From Chitinophagaceae bacterium UBA4411 (lineage in GTDB: Bacteria > Bacteroidota > Bacteroidia > Chitinophagales > Chitinophagaceae): DNA of 64,000 nucleotides. Position numbers and translations under genes: made by a program. This document shows, piece after piece, positions 60,207 through 64,000 of the stretch. Position 1 is the stretch's first letter. Every line of letters starts with the position of its first letter. The notes beneath the pieces are model-generated. The model was not told the origin of the DNA. It saw only the letters and a program-made list of their open reading frames with translations, and ran no database searches. The stretch is taken from the NCBI GenBank assembly GCA_002400415.1, contig DGQP01000014.1, positions 343,107-407,106 on the forward strand, given 5' to 3'.

Positions 60207-62042
60207 TCACCCGGCTTCCATCTCCTGTTCCTGCTGCCTGTCATATAACCCAGCATAATACCCTTTAAGGGCTATTAATTCCTGGTGTGCCCCCTGCTCC
60301 ACAATTTCTCCGTCCTCCAGCACTACAATTTTATCAAAATCAAAAAGAGAAAAAATCCTGTGTGTAATAATAATAGCCGTTTTGCCCAGCAGGTACTCAT
60401 TCAGGTTCCCGATAATTTCTTTTTCTGTCCTGGCATCCACGGCACTCAGGCAATCATCAAAGATCACCAGGTTGGGTTCTTTGATAAGGGCTCTTGCAAT
60501 AGATATGCGCTGCTTCTGCCCGCCACTTAAAGTCACTCCCCTCTCCCCGATCATGGTCTGGTATTGATCCGAAAAACCGGCAATCTCCTTGTCTACGCTG
60601 GCCTGCCGGGCAGCCCTTTCCACATCTGTCATCACTGTTTCCTTCAAACCAAAACTGATATTATTAGCCACGGTATCACTAAACAAAAAAACATCCTGTG
60701 GCACATAACTGATCTGCTCCCTGATAGCTTTCAGGTTAAGCTGTTTGATATTCGTTCCGTCCAGTTCGATGGTCCCCCTGCTGGCATCGTACATCCGCAA
60801 CAGGAGCTGCGCCACCGTTGATTTACCGCTGCCGGTTCTGCCCACTATCGCCACCTTCTCCCCTTTCCTGATTTCCAGACTGAAGTTTTGCAGGGCGGTA
60901 ATACCTGTGTGCCCGTACACGAAATCCACGTTTTTAAATGAGATATTACCTTCCAGTATTTTTTCTACCGGGACAGCCGGCTCTTTGATTGAAGAAGGTG
61001 TATTTAGAAACTCGTTGATCCTTTTTTGAGAAGCCGCAGCCCGCTGGATCATACTGGCTGTTAACCCGATGGCACTTACCGGAAAAGTGAGCATGTTCAC
61101 ATACATTACAAATTCAACAATAGTAGCCAGGCTGGTACTGTCAGGGTTATGAATATGATGCAATCCCCCGATCATAATGGTAAATAAAGTACTCAGCCCG
61201 ATCAGTAAGGTGATGGAAGGAAAATAAACCGCTTCCACCCTTGCCAGGCCAATAGCATTCTTCCTGTATTCTTCGCTGTTCTTTGTAAAAAATCCAAGCA
61301 TGGCTTTCTCCTGTACAAAAGATTTTATGACCCGGATTCCTGAATAAGATTCCTGTGCATTGGTGGTCAGGTCCGAAAGCGATTCCTGTATCTTCTCACT
61401 TTTCCGGTTGATGGTATTATTAACATAATAAATTGTAATGGCAAGAATGGGCAACGGAGCCAGCACGTATAAAGTGAGTTCTGCATCCCGTTTCAGCATA
61501 AAAAAAACACTCAGGGAAATAATAGCAACGAGATTGGCCAGGTACATAATAGCGGGACCGGTAAACATTCTTACCCGGCTCACATCTTCAGCAATGCGAT
61601 TCATCAGGTCGCCGGTATTATGCGCTTTAAAAAAACTGCTGTCTAATTGCTGGTAATGTTTGTAGACTTCATTTTTCTGATCATATTCGATGTACCGGCT
61701 CACTACGATCACGGTTTGCCGCATCAGGAACAAGAAAAACCCCCGCAACAAGGCCAGCACTAATATCACCAGCCCGCAGATGGCCACAATGGTGACCCAG
61801 TTATTACTCATACGTTCGATCTTGCCTGTCATGGCAACTACCAGTATATCGTAATTGGCTTTATTCTCCGGGGCTTTATACCCCGAAACCTGTAATGACC
61901 GTTGTACAAAATCAATGATATATCCAGTGATCTGCGGGGATAACACGTTGAAGTAGTTGGAAAGAAAAACGAAAAGAATACCCCCTCCTAAACGTACCCG
62001 ATATTTCCAGAAATATTTATTGAGTGCTTTGAGCTGCTTCAA
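60207..62042 (-). CDS. ABC exporter, permease fused to ATPase (TTG start)
   Basis: A 611-residue type IV (MsbA-like) half-transporter. Six helices lie in residues 15-310, then the ATPase: Walker A VGRTGSGKSTVAQ, Q-loop SYVPQDVFLF, signature VTLSGGQKQRISIARAL and Walker B LVIFDDCLSAVD. The catalytic glutamate after Walker B is aspartate (F-D-D), as in non-canonical sites of heterodimeric exporters. The open frame extends 78 codons upstream, but that part is the antisense of tRNA-Ser (62123-62207). I place the start at TTG 62042 (MKQLKALNKYFWKYR), the family's normal beginning. The TAATTTTG box at 62060-62067 supports it. Substrate unknown. Confidence 0.9.
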   Translation of the reverse strand: MKQLKALNKYFWKYRVRLGGGILFVFLSNYFNVLSPQITGYIIDFVQRSLQVSGYKAPENKANYDILVVAMTGKIERMSNNWVTIVAICGLVILVLALLRGFFLFLMRQTVIVVSRYIEYDQKNEVYKHYQQLDSSFFKAHNTGDLMNRIAEDVSRVRMFTGPAIMYLANLVAIISLSVFFMLKRDAELTLYVLAPLPILAITIYYVNNTINRKSEKIQESLSDLTTNAQESYSGIRVIKSFVQEKAMLGFFTKNSEEYRKNAIGLARVEAVYFPSITLLIGLSTLFTIMIGGLHHIHNPDSTSLATIVEFVMYVNMLTFPVSAIGLTASMIQRAAASQKRINEFLNTPSSIKEPAVPVEKILEGNISFKNVDFVYGHTGITALQNFSLEIRKGEKVAIVGRTGSGKSTVAQLLLRMYDASRGTIELDGTNIKQLNLKAIREQISYVPQDVFLFSDTVANNISFGLKETVMTDVERAARQASVDKEIAGFSDQYQTMIGERGVTLSGGQKQRISIARALIKEPNLVIFDDCLSAVDARTEKEIIGNLNEYLLGKTAIIITHRIFSLFDFDKIVVLEDGEIVEQGAHQELIALKGYYAGLYDRQQEQEMEAG

Positions 62043-62059
62043 CAGATAATGATTTGAAA

Positions 62060-62067
62060 CAAAATTA
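62060..62067 (-). promoter_or_regulatory. -7 box (TAATTTTG) of the ABC exporter
   Basis: TAATTTTG on the minus strand lies 17 bases before the TTG at 62042 and between it and tRNA-Ser, which confirms that the gene begins after the tRNA. Confidence 0.5.
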
Positions 62068-62122
62068 CTTGAATGCAGATTATTTTTTGGAAGATAAACA
62101 CTGAGACATTTATTTTGCACCC

Positions 62123-62207
62123 GGAGAGATGGCAGAGCGGTCGAATGCGGCGGTCTTGAAAACCGTTGAGGTGAAAGCCTCCGGGGGTTCGAATCCCTCT
62201 CTCTCCG
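62123..62207 (+). tRNA. tRNA-Ser (anticodon TGA)
   Basis: An 85-base class II tRNA. Acceptor GGAGAGA pairs with TCTCTCC; anticodon arm CGGTCTTGAAAACCG gives TGA; a long variable arm GTTGAGGTGAAAGCCTCC is present; T arm GGGGG-TTCGAAT-CCCTC. Discriminator G; CCA not encoded. It reads UCA codons. Confidence 0.95.
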
Positions 62208-62404
62208 CTGATAGCACTTAATTGAGATAATCTTAAAGAAAACCTGCAAAATCAACCACTTGCAGGTTTTTTGCATTTTCAGACATACCTGTTTTTACTC
62301 CGCGTCATGCCTATAGTTCCCAACGTGATTCGGTGAGTAGTCCAAAACTTTACTACTACTCACGAAACTTAATGTAAACAGCTTTTTAGCCCTGGGCTTG
62401 GCGA

Positions 62405-62596
62405 TTATATAATAAGATAGCCATTCAAATACTTATAGTTAGCGTAAAGGCTGCCCTGGTCTTTGTATTCAGCAACCCATTTCAAGGCCATTTGAAAAAC
62501 TACTGTCCAATTGCATCCCCGCCGGTAAAGGAGGAGGGCGGAGTACCAGCTACGAGGTAAACCTCTGATCGTTGAAAAAAACGCTAAAGTGGCGCA
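62405..62596 (-). pseudogene. Remnant of an unidentified protein
   Basis: A minus-strand open frame ending in TAA at 62405-62407 encodes about 62 codons of protein-like sequence without a start: a hydrophobic SWYSALLLYRRGCNW region, then VVFQMALKWVAEYKDQGSLY and NYKYLNGYLII at the C-terminus. It looks like the end of a small protein. The upstream frame closes with TGA, so it is truncated. No family is recognised. Confidence 0.35.
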
Positions 62597-62704
62597 TCAG
62601 TCATTTGTAAGTATCCCTATCGAATCTGCCTGTATGCCGGGTCATGCAAGCTTGCGGCAGACGCAGCATTATACAAAAATTGTGGCTTTGAAAGTAATCA
62701 ATGA
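62588..62704 (+). pseudogene. Fragment of a GNAT acetyltransferase
   Basis: A plus-strand open frame after a TAA at 62585 reads ...YAGSCKLAADAALYKNCGFE followed by SNQ and a TGA at 62702. The ALYKxxGFE block is the usual C-terminal block of GNAT proteins. The rest of the domain is missing. Similarity is by pattern only. Confidence 0.4.
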
Positions 62705-62814
62705 TATGGTGCAGGTAAAAGCGCTTTATGGATAAATGATTTTGAAACGATTTCCCGCAATAGTCGTTTCAAAAAATTTTATGCCACTCAGCAAATCCAA
62801 TAATTAGGCGCAAT

Positions 62815-63024
62815 CTAACCTAAAAATCCGGGTATCATTTTTAACAGTTGGTTTATTGAATGAATATCAGGATCATATCCGTACATGTACATACACTTGC
62901 CCCTACTGTATCCTACCAGCATTTTTGATGGAAAGAAGTCTATACATTCGTTCATGCACTTAATGCCTTTAAAAAATTTAAGGGCGCAGATAATTAAAGA
63001 CTGGAAATGGATACACCTTATATC
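62815..63024 (-). pseudogene. Short open frame or remnant
   Basis: A frame of 69 codons, open from 63024 to a TAG at 62815-62817, with an ATG at 62955 giving 46 residues: MNECIDFFPSKMLVGYSRGK, then CMYMYGYDPDIHSINQLLKM and IPGFLG. It looks like real protein by composition. It could be a small gene or a remnant. No family is recognised. Confidence 0.3.
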
Positions 63025-63311
63025 TCATCTACCGCCTGAGTTACCAACTTAAATTCATTAAACACCGTTTTTTTTGTGAACCATCTATTGGTTTCACGCG
63101 TTGGCCGGTAAGTGCCAAAGTACTTTGGGTATGAGTCGGGGCTTCATTTTGGGTACAATTTTAATGTCAAAAGGAATAAACGAAAACCATTCGCACAAGC
63201 TGAACATCCACTGCTCAAAAGAGCTTAAGCGTATTTCTTAACCTAAGTTAACCATTCAAGCCTGTTGCCTGTCTTTCTTTGCAGTATTGTTTAACAGCAA
63301 TTAAAAAAGAT

Positions 63312-63938
63312 ATGCAAAAGAAAATTTTATGGATTGGTTTGATCTTAATGATAACAAGCACGCACCGGCTCAAAGCACAATATGCTAAAACAGACAGCAC
63401 TTATAAACGGTGCTTCGTGGGCAGCACTATATTCTTATTGGGCAATTTGGCTGCTACGAACCCGCCCGGTTTCTTTCAACTTAATGTAGGCTACAGGATT
63501 ACAGGAAAAGATGTAATTACAGTAGAACCAAAAACCTGGAAATATGCCTGGCCGAATGGTATTCACCCATTTCTGAACAAATCATACGGAAAAGCGGAAG
63601 AAGAATTTCCGGGGTATATTCGTGAATACGGCGTTTCTGTGGCTTATCTGCGATCTTTGTGGAAAGGTCTTTATGCTGAATTGAATATAATGCCTACCTG
63701 GCAAAATTTTGTGAATGAGGACGGCCATAAAATTGGTAAGGGTTTTCAGATTTTCAATACCTACCGCACTGGTTATCACATCAAACTTTTTAAGGACCGT
63801 TTTTTTATTCAACCATCCCTTGCAATTACTCACCGTGCTTATCACACAAGAATGCCGGACGGATTTAAACAATTAGACGATAAGTGGTCGAAATTTGTGT
63901 TCGGCGAACCGGAATTTCATTTTGGGTTTAATTTTTAG
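63312..63938 (+). CDS. Exported hypothetical protein, probable outer-membrane barrel
   Basis: A 208-residue protein with a signal peptide (about 1-22, MQKKILWIGLILMITSTHRLK). The mature sequence is rich in aromatic strands (FFQLNVGYRITG, YGVSVAYLRSLWKGLYAEL, FFIQPSLAITHRAYH) and ends EFHFGFNF with a terminal phenylalanine, typical of outer-membrane barrels. ATG at 63312 is chosen over the TTG at 63279. Not assigned to a named family. After its stop nothing is seen to the window end. Confidence 0.7.
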   Translation: MQKKILWIGLILMITSTHRLKAQYAKTDSTYKRCFVGSTIFLLGNLAATNPPGFFQLNVGYRITGKDVITVEPKTWKYAWPNGIHPFLNKSYGKAEEEFPGYIREYGVSVAYLRSLWKGLYAELNIMPTWQNFVNEDGHKIGKGFQIFNTYRTGYHIKLFKDRFFIQPSLAITHRAYHTRMPDGFKQLDDKWSKFVFGEPEFHFGFNF

Positions 63939-64000
63939 ATTAATAATTGATGAAAACTCAAAATGTACTGAAGGACTTCTGAAAGCTCCCCTTAATTAGT

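Larger units (their letters stand above)
62208..63311. other. About 1.1 kb without an intact gene, containing gene remnants
   Basis: No complete gene. It contains protein-like fragments (listed separately) on both strands, and two inverted repeats: GTGAGTAGT/ACTACTCAC (62333-62363) and TTTGAAACGA/TCGTTTCAAA (62741-62773), each with a 13-base loop. The position right after a tRNA suggests an old insertion scar, but no integrase, attachment repeat or IS end is visible. Confidence 0.55.

Noticed and set aside
62333..62363. Inverted repeat considered as a transcription terminator
   Set aside because: No T-run follows on either strand.
63135..63240. Short plus-strand frame beginning MSRGFILG
   Set aside because: About 35 codons, no similarity and no promoter; likely chance.
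1..64000. Search for mobile elements, defence systems, restriction-modification or CRISPR
   Set aside because: No transposase, integrase, phage, toxin-antitoxin, methylase-restriction or cas gene was recognised; only degenerate remnants near tRNA-Ser were found.

Overview
The window reads as chromosomal DNA of a Bacteroidota bacterium, most likely family Chitinophagaceae (inference). Pointers are: three secreted proteins with type IX secretion (T9SS) C-terminal sorting signals; the Bacteroidota promoter box TAnnTTTG in front of many genes with few Shine-Dalgarno sites; DUF3276, DUF4382, DUF2851 and DUF6263 family proteins; a FucP-type sugar transporter beside a ROK kinase; and SusA-like GH13 enzymes. 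Most of the window is ordinary core genome. I see no CRISPR array, insertion sequence, prophage or recognisable defence island.

Layout. 0-9 kb: alpha-glucan and glucose metabolism: glycogen synthesis (glgA, glgC), a maltooligosaccharide-type MFS transporter with a secreted GH13 amylase, then a divergent glucose/fucose-type transporter with a ROK glucokinase. 9-18 kb: a DUF4382 lipoprotein, a phosphodiester glycosidase, T9SS cargo, lipoyl synthase, OsmC, a LytTR protein with a degenerate receiver, and a second T9SS cargo. 17.5-22.5 kb: a minus-strand housekeeping run (DUF2520, ferredoxin, IscX, KdsC-like phosphatase, UbiA prenyltransferase, Maf, DUF2851 split in two frames). 22.6-31.7 kb: hydrolases, DNA topoisomerase I, lipoproteins, a methyltransferase and a transglutaminase-like protein. 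31.8-38.5 kb: a Gfo/Idh oxidoreductase, CsaA, alkylated-DNA methyltransferase, cytidine deaminase, signal peptidase I, a CarH-like MerR/B12 regulator and a sigma-54 activator without HTH. 38.9-46.4 kb: pyruvate dehydrogenase E1 beta, a YpdA-type reductase, GNAT, AraC, cupin, thiolase, a KAS III-like enzyme and small unknowns. 46.7-54.8 kb: a gamma-glutamyltransferase-like protein, CBS protein, racemase homologue, small haem-type lipoprotein, MFS, tRNA-Lys and an Xaa-Pro aminopeptidase. 55-64 kb: a 1319-residue T9SS protein, DUF3276, an ABC exporter, tRNA-Ser, about 1 kb of degenerate sequence and a last hypothetical gene.

How the genes work together. The first 9 kb form a coherent module: extracytoplasmic glucan cleavage, uptake, phosphorylation of glucose, and storage through ADP-glucose into glycogen. 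A strong terminator separates the glgA-glgC unit from the transporter-amylase unit. The rest is a mosaic of short operons, often closed by bidirectional hairpin terminators.

The items most worth a second look are regulatory or structural rather than a new system: several genes whose TAnnTTTG box lies 3-10 nt from the start codon (probable leaderless mRNAs), a CarH-type light/B12 regulator, degenerate sites in a receiver, a ROK kinase and a racemase, a DUF2851 gene broken at an A5 run, intergenic heptanucleotide repeats, and a graveyard of gene remnants next to tRNA-Ser.
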